The translations under genes were made by a program, and so were the position numbers. The notes beneath the pieces are model-generated. The model saw only the letters and a program-made list of their open reading frames with translations. It was not told the origin of the DNA and made no database searches. DNA of 64,000 bases from Bacillota bacterium (lineage in GTDB: Bacteria > Bacillota > Clostridia > Christensenellales > SZUA-584). The stretch spans positions 1 to 64,000 of the forward strand of contig JAEXTV010000026.1 of NCBI GenBank assembly GCA_023406895.1. The letters run 5' to 3'. Each line of letters begins with the position of its first letter. The first letter of the stretch is position 1. Below, one piece after another: positions 49,893 through 57,917 of the stretch.

Positions 49893-52208
49893 TCAGATGG
49901 CAAAGGGGCGCGGTGACAAGGAAATGGCCGGGTGCTTATTGCTTTCAATGCAATCTTTGTTATCTTCATGAATGCGCATATACGCGCGGACAAAGCATTC
50001 TGCCACCATCTCAAACACACGCATAAACCCGTCGGCAGGCGATTGTGAGGCTAAATTCACAAGCAGGCATCCCCATACTATCTCATGATAAAAAACTGGG
50101 ATGCTGAGCACAACACTGTTTTGGCCGAGCGATTGGTTGCCCGTGCTTTTTTGAGTCGGGCTGGTTGCACGCCAGTTAAGAACGATGAATGTCTTTGTGT
50201 AATCCTGGCTGTATTGGGTCATGTTGACTGCGTCGATGGGCAAATGCTCGGCGATTGATTTGCAGAACATGCCGAATATGGCGGGCAAATTTTCGGCTGT
50301 GGCATCAATGAGCTGCTGCGCACATTCAGCCGTTGTTTTAATCAACTGTGCTTGAACCAACGCTTCTTTTGCCTTATTTGCATCAGAGCTGGCTTCTAAA
50401 AGAAGCTGCTGCTGACGGCACATTTTTAGATAAGCATTATGAAAAACCTCCGCAAACCGTTTGGCGGTGTGAATTGTCGGGTTATCCCATTTGCAATTGC
50501 TCAATACCTTCGCAAGAAACAACATGCCGGTGAGCGTATCTGCACTGCGTATCGGAATAATCAGCAGTGATTTTAAGCCCATACTTAACGCATAGTCCTG
50601 TACAGCAGGGGGGAGGCTATTCATTTCCTGCTGGATGTCGTCAATTGCAATAGGTTTTGCGCTGGTTAAAAAATTATTCCATCCCGAAAGAATCAGCGAG
50701 AGTCTCTCCTGATCGCAAAGCGGAAAAGATAGCCCTTTCTTGTGCCAATAATAGCACTTCGGGGAGGCATTATTCATTACGGCAATACAGGCATGGTCAG
50801 CATCCGTTAATTCGCTTAAGGCATAGAGCATATCATTGGTGCACTGGACAAACTCTTTGGGCTCGGCATCTAAAAATTGTCCTGTTATGGCGCTGAGCGA
50901 TTCCTCCACCGAAAGCATATCCTGAAGGCATTCGTCATACTCCACGAGAACGCGGTTTGATTCGCCGAGCTGCTTTTCCATTTTGGTTCGAAGATAGGCG
51001 CTCATGACAATGTCCGAAGCGGTTTTTAGCACGCCAATCTCTCGGGTGGTCCAGATTCGCTTTTGGCAAAAAGATGAGACGCAGAGCACACCCCAAAACT
51101 CATCCGACCGAAACACAGGAACAGCAATAAACGAGCGAACATCGGGGCTGCCCGCATTCTTGAGCGAAGCATAAAGCGAAGGCAGTTCCTTATAAATATC
51201 GTTGACAACGAAAATACGCCCGGCGCGCAGCTGTGAAATCCACATCTCAAAGCCGGTGCTTTCGATGATGCTGCGAAGCCGGTCATGACCGTCTTCTGCA
51301 CGCTTCAGCCACTGGCTGCTGATGCCGCAAAAGGCAGTACTGCTTTTACATGCAAAAGCCCAGTCCGCATCAAACGCGGCACCAAGTTTTTGGGTCATTC
51401 TTTCAAGGCATTCATCAAACCCGGACAACCCTGATTCTAGAAAATCTCTTGCTGAACGGGAGAGTATTTCTTCAAATAGGATACGATCCTGCAGCACCGT
51501 TTCACACTGTGAGGATTGAATTTTGCTTTGTACCAACAAATTGATATTGCTGACCTGCTCTGTTATATCCGTACTGACTCCCATGACGCGCAAAATTTCT
51601 CCGCCGCAAACTTCGGGGTATAAGGTCACCGCAAATGTCTTCTTTTTAAATCTATCATTAAACGAGACGATTTTCTTTCGGCTGACGCATTTATCCAGCT
51701 GTGAGCGAATGAGAGAAGCCCTTTTGGAGTTATATATTTCTTCGGGGCTTTTACGCAGACATTTGCCCGATAACCCTGTATCAAGAAAGTAGGATGCGTT
51801 GGCATAGTTCAGAAAAAAATCATGGTTCTTCACACGCCAGAAAAATATACCGCTTTGCGACATACTGCATAATTTGTAAAAGGCTGAGGTTTCGGACATT
51901 TGCATTTTACCCGCGGGCTCTTCAGCGGCCAAAAAAATAAATTTCTTTTCTAATTGCGAAATGAGCGTAATGATATACGGACAGCCATAAAGAATTGCAT
52001 GAAAGCTGTCGGTGCCGTCTTCACCTGACATAGCCAGCGAACATCTTGACGCAATCTCCGCTTTCGTCTGCTCGCTGAATTGTTCTTCAAAATCCGCCTG
52101 GGTTTTATCAGCACAAATCTGGCTGATCATCTCAAGCTCGAGGCGGCCTTTTTGCTTTTTCGCCGTGAAAAGAATCTGCCCCAATATAGACAACGCGTCA
52201 TCCCCCAT
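49893..52208 (-). CDS. PAS/GAF multi-domain sensor protein without a recognisable output domain
   Basis: A 771-residue soluble protein. An N-terminal about 110 residues of unknown fold (QKGRLELEMISQICADKTQ) precede a PAS-like domain (about residues 115-220, ending GVSTDITEQVSN). Three GAF-like domains follow: about residues 255-410 (ARDFLESGLSGFDECL to SFCQKRIWTTREIG), 430-610 (SLKSLLIIPIRSADTLTGML) and 625-745 (IPVFYHEIVWGCLLVNL). Coiled segments link them. I see no histidine kinase, GGDEF, EAL, HTH or phosphatase motif, so it may signal by protein contact. ATG at 52208 follows GGAGGTG. Monocistronic, upstream neighbour purR on the same strand 120 bp away. Confidence 0.78.
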   Translation of the reverse strand: MGDDALSILGQILFTAKKQKGRLELEMISQICADKTQADFEEQFSEQTKAEIASRCSLAMSGEDGTDSFHAILYGCPYIITLISQLEKKFIFLAAEEPAGKMQMSETSAFYKLCSMSQSGIFFWRVKNHDFFLNYANASYFLDTGLSGKCLRKSPEEIYNSKRASLIRSQLDKCVSRKKIVSFNDRFKKKTFAVTLYPEVCGGEILRVMGVSTDITEQVSNINLLVQSKIQSSQCETVLQDRILFEEILSRSARDFLESGLSGFDECLERMTQKLGAAFDADWAFACKSSTAFCGISSQWLKRAEDGHDRLRSIIESTGFEMWISQLRAGRIFVVNDIYKELPSLYASLKNAGSPDVRSFIAVPVFRSDEFWGVLCVSSFCQKRIWTTREIGVLKTASDIVMSAYLRTKMEKQLGESNRVLVEYDECLQDMLSVEESLSAITGQFLDAEPKEFVQCTNDMLYALSELTDADHACIAVMNNASPKCYYWHKKGLSFPLCDQERLSLILSGWNNFLTSAKPIAIDDIQQEMNSLPPAVQDYALSMGLKSLLIIPIRSADTLTGMLFLAKVLSNCKWDNPTIHTAKRFAEVFHNAYLKMCRQQQLLLEASSDANKAKEALVQAQLIKTTAECAQQLIDATAENLPAIFGMFCKSIAEHLPIDAVNMTQYSQDYTKTFIVLNWRATSPTQKSTGNQSLGQNSVVLSIPVFYHEIVWGCLLVNLASQSPADGFMRVFEMVAECFVRAYMRIHEDNKDCIESNKHPAISLSPRPFAI

Positions 52209-52328
52209 ACAGCACCTCCGGTTGTGATGCAATGTAGGGTAATTATACACTTTTCGTCAAGGCTTTTGGTTTTTTCGACAAAAATAGTCAACGATTGGAG
52301 CGGATGATGTCGACTGCGTTATGCGTTT

Positions 52329-53135
52329 TTAGATGGGCTTTATCACAATTTTTTCGTTTATCGGATCAACACTGTCAAGCATAAGCAATCCTTTGAAATT
52401 ATCGATCTGTTTTTTCTCGGGTGTACGCGTTACAATGGCTGCACCGCAGCCCACAACGGTGACGGAAAATTCCTTCATCATTTCACACAACGCGTGAACC
52501 GTGCCACCGCCCGCTATAAAGTCGTCAATCAGCAACGCCTTTTGGCCTGCCGTCACAGCGCGTTTGGACAAAGACATTGTCATCATGCGTCTGGAAGAGC
52601 CGGTTAAATAATTGATCGTTACGACGGACCCTTCGGTAATTCGCAGATCACGGCGCGCAATCACCAGCGGCTTGGAAAGCGCACGGGCCACAAACAACGC
52701 AAGGGCCACACCTTTCGTTTCCACGGTCGCAACAAAATCCGGGTTTGTCTTGATAAACATGCCGGCCAGAATCTCGGCCATGGGTACCACGTACTTGGGA
52801 TTGGAAAATATATCAACCGTGTAGATATAACCGCCGGGCAGAATGCGCGTGGGATCCGCCAGCTTTTCGGAAATCGTTTGAAGAATGGTTTCGCGCGAAG
52901 CTTCGGGCACAACGGGAATGTAACGAACGCCGCCGCCTGCACCAAGCGTGACATCCACATCGCCCTGGCCGTATGTTTTAAACATGCTCTTTAATATTGC
53001 AATATCTTCACTCATCGTGGATTTGGCGGCACCAAACATATCGCAAAATATTTTAAGCGAAAATGTTTTTCCGGGCTCGCGCGTGAGCATCGCCGCCACC
53101 ACGGCGAGCCGTGTTTTTCTGTCGGCCTTATCCAT
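52329..53135 (-). CDS. purR: Pur operon repressor PurR
   Basis: A 268-residue repressor of purine synthesis genes in Gram-positive bacteria. The N-terminal winged helix (about residues 8-75; FSLKIFCDMFGAAKSTMSEDI) is joined to a phosphoribosyltransferase fold with the PRPP loop ALLIDDFIAGGGT (about residues 198-210). PRPP binding releases DNA. The segment GGYIYTVDIFSNPKYV is highly typical of PurR. Length is normal (B. subtilis 285). Ribosome site AAAGGAGG. It lies divergent from murC, a common pairing in Clostridia. Confidence 0.94.
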   Translation of the reverse strand: MDKADRKTRLAVVAAMLTREPGKTFSLKIFCDMFGAAKSTMSEDIAILKSMFKTYGQGDVDVTLGAGGGVRYIPVVPEASRETILQTISEKLADPTRILPGGYIYTVDIFSNPKYVVPMAEILAGMFIKTNPDFVATVETKGVALALFVARALSKPLVIARRDLRITEGSVVTINYLTGSSRRMMTMSLSKRAVTAGQKALLIDDFIAGGGTVHALCEMMKEFSVTVVGCGAAIVTRTPEKKQIDNFKGLLMLDSVDPINEKIVIKPI

Positions 53136-53214
53136 TTATACGGCCTCCTTTGACATAATACATGACCATTATAAAACCTGTCAGGGATTTTTTAAATAGC
53201 AAAAGCTTTTTTTA

Positions 53215-53244
53215 TTGATATTCGCGCGATGTATGGAGTATAAT
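53215..53244 (+). promoter_or_regulatory. Promoter for murC
   Basis: TTGATA, an 18-bp spacer and TATAAT, 45 bp before the murC start, in the divergent purR-murC region. Confidence 0.6.
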
Positions 53245-53288
53245 GCAGTGATATGCGGTTTATTAGCATATGACATAACGAGGTGTCT

Positions 53289-54653
53289 ATGATTTCTTTA
53301 CAGCATTATAAAGGCAAAATTGTTCATTTTATCGGTATCGGCGGCTGCAGCATGAGCGGCCTCGCGATCATACTCAAAAACCTTGGGTATAACGTTCAAG
53401 GGTCTGATATTACGGAATCGGCGTTTACGAAAAAACTCGAGAGTGAAAACGTTCCGTTCGTCATCGGACATGATGCAAAAAATCTGGGCGACGCGTCGCT
53501 GGTGATTTATTCCGCAGCGATTAAGCCGGGCAACGTGGAATTCGACAAGGCCAGAGAGCTTGGGCTACCGATGCTCGAGCGGGCCGAGCTGCTTGGGCAG
53601 ATCAGCCGTCAGTTTGAAACGGTGATCGGCATTGCGGGCTGCCACGGCAAAACCACGATCACATCGATGTGTGCGCTGATTCTGCGCGAGTGCGCCGTCA
53701 ACCTGACCGTGCATGTGGGCGGCATGGTGGATTTTCTGGGCGGCGGCGTTGCCATTGGCGATTACCCTGCTTTTTTAACGGAAGCTTGCGAATACGTGGG
53801 CAGCTTTTTAAAGCTGTCGCCCACGCATATACTGATCAACAATATCGATGACGATCACTTGGACTATTACAAGAGCATCGATGAAATCGTCGAGACGTTC
53901 AAGGCGTTTGCGGCACTGCTGCCGCCAACCGGCGTGCTGTTTGCCAATGTGCACGATCCGCTCGTGACGGATGTGGCAAAAAGCTGCGGGCGCAGTGTGG
54001 TGACGTACGGCTTTGAAAATGCGGCGTACATGGCTCAGAATCCGGCATACGACGATATGGGTTGCCCTGAGTTTGATGTGGTTTCACCCAAAGGCAAAGC
54101 CCGCGTAAAGCTCAATGTGGTGGGACGGCACAACATGGCCAACGCGCTTGCCGCGATGACGGTTTGCAGTGAGGTGTTTGGCATCAGCCTTGAGGACGCG
54201 GCGAAGGCACTCAAAAAGTATCACCTTGCGGGGCGCCGGTTTGAGCTGGTGGGCGAGAAAAACGGCGTGAAGGTGATTCACGATTACGCGCATCACCCGA
54301 GCGAAATCATGGCGTGCCTCAATGCGGCGTCAAAATACCCCCACAAAAAGTTGTGGGTTGTGTTTCAATGCAATTCATACACGCGGGCCAAAACGCTCAA
54401 GGACAAATACGCTGTGAGTTTTGGCGATGCGGACATGGTGCTCGTGCCTGATATCTATCCGGGCCGTGATATCGATCGCGGTGAGATTCACGCGCGTGAC
54501 CTCGTGGCGGCCATCAGCCCCAATGCGGCCTGCAAGTATATCCCCACATTTGAAGAAATCAGCGCTTATCTCGATGAAAACGCGGTTCCGGGTGACATCG
54601 TCGTGACGCTTGGGTCCGGCAGCGTGGACAGAGAGACGAAGAAGCTGCTTTAA
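53289..54653 (+). CDS. murC: UDP-N-acetylmuramate--L-alanine ligase
   Basis: A 454-residue Mur ligase that adds L-Ala to UDP-MurNAc, the first peptide step of peptidoglycan synthesis. N-terminal FIGIGGCSMSGLAIIL binds the nucleotide sugar; the ATP loop is IAGCHGKTT (usually GTHGKTT), followed by NNIDDDHLDYY and VIHDYAHHPSEI, the MurC-specific C-domain motif. RHNMANALAA is also typical. ATG at 53289 follows GAGGTG; the in-frame GTG two codons before lies in the ribosome site. Length is normal. Monocistronic with a divergent purR. Confidence 0.94.
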   Translation: MISLQHYKGKIVHFIGIGGCSMSGLAIILKNLGYNVQGSDITESAFTKKLESENVPFVIGHDAKNLGDASLVIYSAAIKPGNVEFDKARELGLPMLERAELLGQISRQFETVIGIAGCHGKTTITSMCALILRECAVNLTVHVGGMVDFLGGGVAIGDYPAFLTEACEYVGSFLKLSPTHILINNIDDDHLDYYKSIDEIVETFKAFAALLPPTGVLFANVHDPLVTDVAKSCGRSVVTYGFENAAYMAQNPAYDDMGCPEFDVVSPKGKARVKLNVVGRHNMANALAAMTVCSEVFGISLEDAAKALKKYHLAGRRFELVGEKNGVKVIHDYAHHPSEIMACLNAASKYPHKKLWVVFQCNSYTRAKTLKDKYAVSFGDADMVLVPDIYPGRDIDRGEIHARDLVAAISPNAACKYIPTFEEISAYLDENAVPGDIVVTLGSGSVDRETKKLL

Positions 54654-54802
54654 CCCGCTTAAAAGCATTCGACATATTGTAACAAAACATAACAAAACAA
54701 AACATATGCGTTGATATCAGTGGCGGCAGGGCTCAACTGCCTTAAGCAGACGGTATAAAGGGGTTCTGCATGAGATATCACAGCGCCTGCACTATCAAAA
54801 GT

Positions 54803-54833
54803 AAAGGCTTCCGAACAATCGGAAGCCTTTTTG
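54803..54833 (+). terminator. Rho-independent terminator downstream of murC
   Basis: A 12-bp stem AAAGGCTTCCGA/TCGGAAGCCTTT with a short loop followed by TTTTT. It is 150 bp beyond the murC stop. The rest of 54654-55004 holds no gene that I can support. Confidence 0.75.
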
Positions 54834-55004
54834 TATGGAATAGCAGGTCACCAGCCGATGCGATATCAACAACCGATGCTTACGTTGATGATGCTTTTAT
54901 CAGCATATCCTCATCTGAAATGGCGTGTGACTTGTCTGTTTTGATCTACAAAATAAAACAAAAAGGAACATAATATCACATGCGTTGAGGTTACAAGGTC
55001 AGTC

Positions 55005-55436
55005 TTACTCAGATGTAAGCAGAACTGTCCATGCAGACAGGCGTTTTCCGTTGTGAAACGCGACACCGACGTTGTGATAGGTGTTCTCATCAACCTGAAT
55101 CAGCGTTTCAGAGCCGCTGTATGCGCCGTCCCCCGACGAATAGACCGATATGATGGAGCAGCCGACGATGCTGAATGTGCCGCTGAGCTGCCCGAGAGCG
55201 GGGTTAAAGGATGTCCATGCGAGCGTGTGCTCGGCGTCCGTGCTGTGAATTGAGTATATGTTGCACAGTTGTACGGGCGTTTCAAACAACACGTCCATTG
55301 AGGCATCAAGCGTCCACTCGTTGTTATCGCGTGATACACGCGAGCGGCCGGTGAGCGGGAAAGATTGGTCATTCTCATCGTAAAAAATGCCGCTGGCCTG
55401 CCAATGTCTGCCCGGTAAAAGATAGGTATGCATCAT
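55005..55436 (-). CDS. Hypothetical beta-rich protein
   Basis: A 143-residue cytosolic protein I do not recognise. It appears beta-strand-rich with alternating hydrophobic residues (QSFPLTGRSRVSRDNNEWTL, TPVQLCNIYSIHS, HTLAWTSFNPALGQLSGTFSIVG, SVYSSGDGAYSGSETLIQV), like a calycin/lipocalin-type barrel. No signal peptide. The ATG at 55436 lies 8 nt after GGAG; the earlier in-frame ATG is too close to it. It starts 12 bp after the GNAT stop on the same strand, so they are cotranscribed. Confidence 0.7.
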   Translation of the reverse strand: MMHTYLLPGRHWQASGIFYDENDQSFPLTGRSRVSRDNNEWTLDASMDVLFETPVQLCNIYSIHSTDAEHTLAWTSFNPALGQLSGTFSIVGCSIISVYSSGDGAYSGSETLIQVDENTYHNVGVAFHNGKRLSAWTVLLTSE

Positions 55437-55448
55437 AAGCATCGCTCC

Positions 55449-55838
55449 TTATTCAGGTTTAACTTGAAATACGGACCCTTCCCGCGGGTAACCCAGCTTC
55501 GCGTAATAGCCATCCACGCCGCTCATCACATAAACGGTATCGGAGGGGAAGTCGGTACAGACCTGTTCCATCAATCGCCTGCCGGTGGAACGCCCGCGGA
55601 AAGCTTTTTCCACTAGCAGGTCGTAAACATAGATACCGAAGCCGTCGTCATTGCGGCAGCGCACATAACCGCACAATGTGTCTCCTTCGTAAGCGACATA
55701 AACGAGGGAACTTTGCAGAGCGCGTTTATACTTTTTAAAAGCGGCCTCAGCAGAGTAGCAGGACCAGTCGTCGCCTTCGCTCAGCAGCAACTCATGCAAA
55801 CGGTTTTCATCTTGTTGGGAATACAATCGTATATCCAT
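55449..55838 (-). CDS. GNAT family N-acetyltransferase
   Basis: A 129-residue acetyltransferase: MDIRLYSQQDENRLHELL opening, VAYEGDTLCGYVRC, then VYDLLVEKAFRGRSTGRRLMEQ (acetyl-CoA loop RGRSTG) and GVDGYYAKLGYPREGSVF at the end. Small single-domain GNAT with unknown substrate. ATG at 55838 follows CGAGGTG; an in-frame GTG two codons earlier lies in that site. First gene of a two-gene unit with the beta-rich hypothetical protein. Confidence 0.83.
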   Translation of the reverse strand: MDIRLYSQQDENRLHELLLSEGDDWSCYSAEAAFKKYKRALQSSLVYVAYEGDTLCGYVRCRNDDGFGIYVYDLLVEKAFRGRSTGRRLMEQVCTDFPSDTVYVMSGVDGYYAKLGYPREGSVFQVKPE

Positions 55839-55948
55839 AGTCACCTCGAGATCTCAATCTATAACAACTGAAAGGTATTTTCAATCAAACGATGAACATA
55901 AGAAGAATAAGCGGATAGGCGATATGAACATAACGAGAAGGAGTGCGG

Positions 55949-57907
55949 CTATTTAATCATCTGTTCGAATTGTGCTTCGTCAATCACCGTGATGCCGAGC
56001 GCGTGCGCTTTGTCAAGCTTGCTGCCCGCGCTCTCACCCGCGAGTACGATGTCGGTGTTCTTACTGACCGACGAGACAATCTCCCCGCCGAGCGCCTCGA
56101 TAATGTCTGACGCTTCTTTGCGCGTGTATTTTGAGAGCGTGCCCGTGAGCACGACTTTTTTGCCGGATAACGCGGATTCCGTTGCTTTGATCTGTTCGAA
56201 GACGGGAGCGACGCCGGCAGCGAGCATGCGCGCCACAATACCCCGCGCGCGGCTGTCCGTGAAGAAATCCACAATGTTTTGCGCAAGTGTGTCGCCGATG
56301 CCGTCAATGGCAACGAGGCTGTCCAAATCGGCCTGCATCAGCGCGTCCATGTTCTGGTATTTGGCGGCCAGATCTTTGCCGGTTTTGGCACCGATACCGG
56401 GTATGCCGAGCGCGTAGATGAAGCTGCCAAGCGGCCTATGCCTGCTTTTTTCGATAGCGTTTCGCAAATTATCCGCTTTCTTCGGGCCGAAGCCGGGCAA
56501 CGTTTTGATCTGTTCGTAGTCTAAATAATAGAGATCGGATACGTCGGAAAGCCCCAGGTGGTCGTAAAACGCTTCCGCTGTCTTATCTGAGAAGGTTTCG
56601 ATGTTCATCGCGTCGCGCGAGGCAAAATGCGCGACGGCGCGCGTGAGCTGCGGGCGGCAGACGAGCGGGTTTTCACAGAACAGATGCGCACCCTTAACCA
56701 CGAGCGGGTGGCCGCAGGCGGGGCAGACATCGGGGATCTCGATATCCTTAGAATCGGCTGTGTATTCCGCCACGCCGAGAACTTCGGGGATCACATCTCC
56801 CGAACGCCGAATAAACACGCGCGCGTTCTGTTTAAGCTTCTTCCTCTGTATATCGCCCACGTTGTTAAGCGTCGCGCGCGATACCGACACGCCGCCGATA
56901 TCCACCGGCTCAAGCAGCGCGCCCGGTGTGATTTTGCCTGTGCGTCCGACCTGCCAGATGACGTCCACAAGCGTGGTTGTTTTTTCATCGGCCGCGAACT
57001 TGTAAGCCACCGCCCAACGCGGGAATTTCTGTGTGAAGCCGAGCTGCTCGCGCACCACAAAACGATCGATCTTGATCACCGCACCATCGATCAGGTAATC
57101 AAGTGATGATCGGGATTGTTCGGCTTTGTTCACTATTGTGATAACCTCGGCGATGCTGTCTGCTTTCTGTGTGAAGCTGCTGACCGGAAAGTGGTTCTCG
57201 CGCAGAAAATCAAGCATCTGCATATGCGTGGTGAACGGCGCGTCTTCAATGTAACCGACGCTGTAGCAGATCAGGCTTAAGTTTCGCCGTGCGGTCTCGG
57301 TGGGGTCCAGGTTGCGCAGCGCACCGGCCGCTGCGTTACGCGCGTTTTTTAGCGGTTCGTCAGCCGTCTCATTGTATCTTTTCAGCGCGGACAGACGCAT
57401 GATGCCTTCGCCCTGCACCTCGAGCCGCCCCTTATAAGGAATGGACAACGGTACCGATTTGATTGTCATCACCTGTTTGGTGATGACTTCACCGATGCTG
57501 CCGTCACCGCGCGTGGCGGCGGAAACAAGCAGACCGTTCTCATAACGCAGATTCACCGTGAGGCCGTCAAACTTGTATTCAACCACATACGAAAATGGCT
57601 CGGCAGAAAATTTGCGTGCGCGCGCTTCCCACGCGGCGAGCTCGTCTTCGCTGCGCACCTTGTCGAGGCTGAAGAGCGGGCTTAAATGCGCCTGTTTTTC
57701 AAAGCCGGGCAGCACATCGCCGCCGATGCGAAGGGTGGGAGAATCGGGGCGCACGATGCCTGTCTGCTTTTCGAGCTTCTCGAGTTCGTCATAAAGCGCG
57801 TCATATTCGGCATCGCTGACTGACGGGCTGTCGAGCGTGTAATAGCGATAGATGTGCTCATTGAGCTTTTCGATCAGTGCGTCGATGCGCCGGGTTGCTT
57901 CGTCCAT
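55949..57907 (-). CDS. ligA: NAD-dependent DNA ligase
   Basis: A 652-residue ligase that seals nicks in replication and repair. The N-terminal Ia domain begins IDALIEKLNEHIYRYYTLDSPSVSDAEYD. The adenylated lysine is Lys112 in EYKFDG (KxDG). OB fold follows, then a zinc finger (CPACGHPL, FCENPLVC), helix-hairpin-helix repeats (LPGFGPKKADNL, GIPGIGAKTGKDL, IDGIGDTLAQNI) and a C-terminal BRCT domain (LSGKKVVLTGTLSKYTRKEA). Standard length. Ribosome site AAGGAACG. It follows pcrA by 10 bp, a conserved pairing in Firmicutes. Confidence 0.96.
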   Translation of the reverse strand: MDEATRRIDALIEKLNEHIYRYYTLDSPSVSDAEYDALYDELEKLEKQTGIVRPDSPTLRIGGDVLPGFEKQAHLSPLFSLDKVRSEDELAAWEARARKFSAEPFSYVVEYKFDGLTVNLRYENGLLVSAATRGDGSIGEVITKQVMTIKSVPLSIPYKGRLEVQGEGIMRLSALKRYNETADEPLKNARNAAAGALRNLDPTETARRNLSLICYSVGYIEDAPFTTHMQMLDFLRENHFPVSSFTQKADSIAEVITIVNKAEQSRSSLDYLIDGAVIKIDRFVVREQLGFTQKFPRWAVAYKFAADEKTTTLVDVIWQVGRTGKITPGALLEPVDIGGVSVSRATLNNVGDIQRKKLKQNARVFIRRSGDVIPEVLGVAEYTADSKDIEIPDVCPACGHPLVVKGAHLFCENPLVCRPQLTRAVAHFASRDAMNIETFSDKTAEAFYDHLGLSDVSDLYYLDYEQIKTLPGFGPKKADNLRNAIEKSRHRPLGSFIYALGIPGIGAKTGKDLAAKYQNMDALMQADLDSLVAIDGIGDTLAQNIVDFFTDSRARGIVARMLAAGVAPVFEQIKATESALSGKKVVLTGTLSKYTRKEASDIIEALGGEIVSSVSKNTDIVLAGESAGSKLDKAHALGITVIDEAQFEQMIK

Positions 57908-57917
57908 TTTTCGTTCC

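Noticed and set aside
52329..53135. Reading the gene as an adenine or xanthine phosphoribosyltransferase
   Set aside because: The N-terminal winged helix and PurR-specific segments show it is the pur operon repressor with a PRT-fold effector domain.
54803..54833. PurR-box-like phrase (TTCCGAACAATCGG) near murC and purR
   Set aside because: It is part of a rho-independent terminator stem and loop, not upstream of a gene.
54770..54973. Plus-strand frame of 67 codons downstream of murC
   Set aside because: It reads through the perfect terminator hairpin at 54803-54833 and has an atypical composition.
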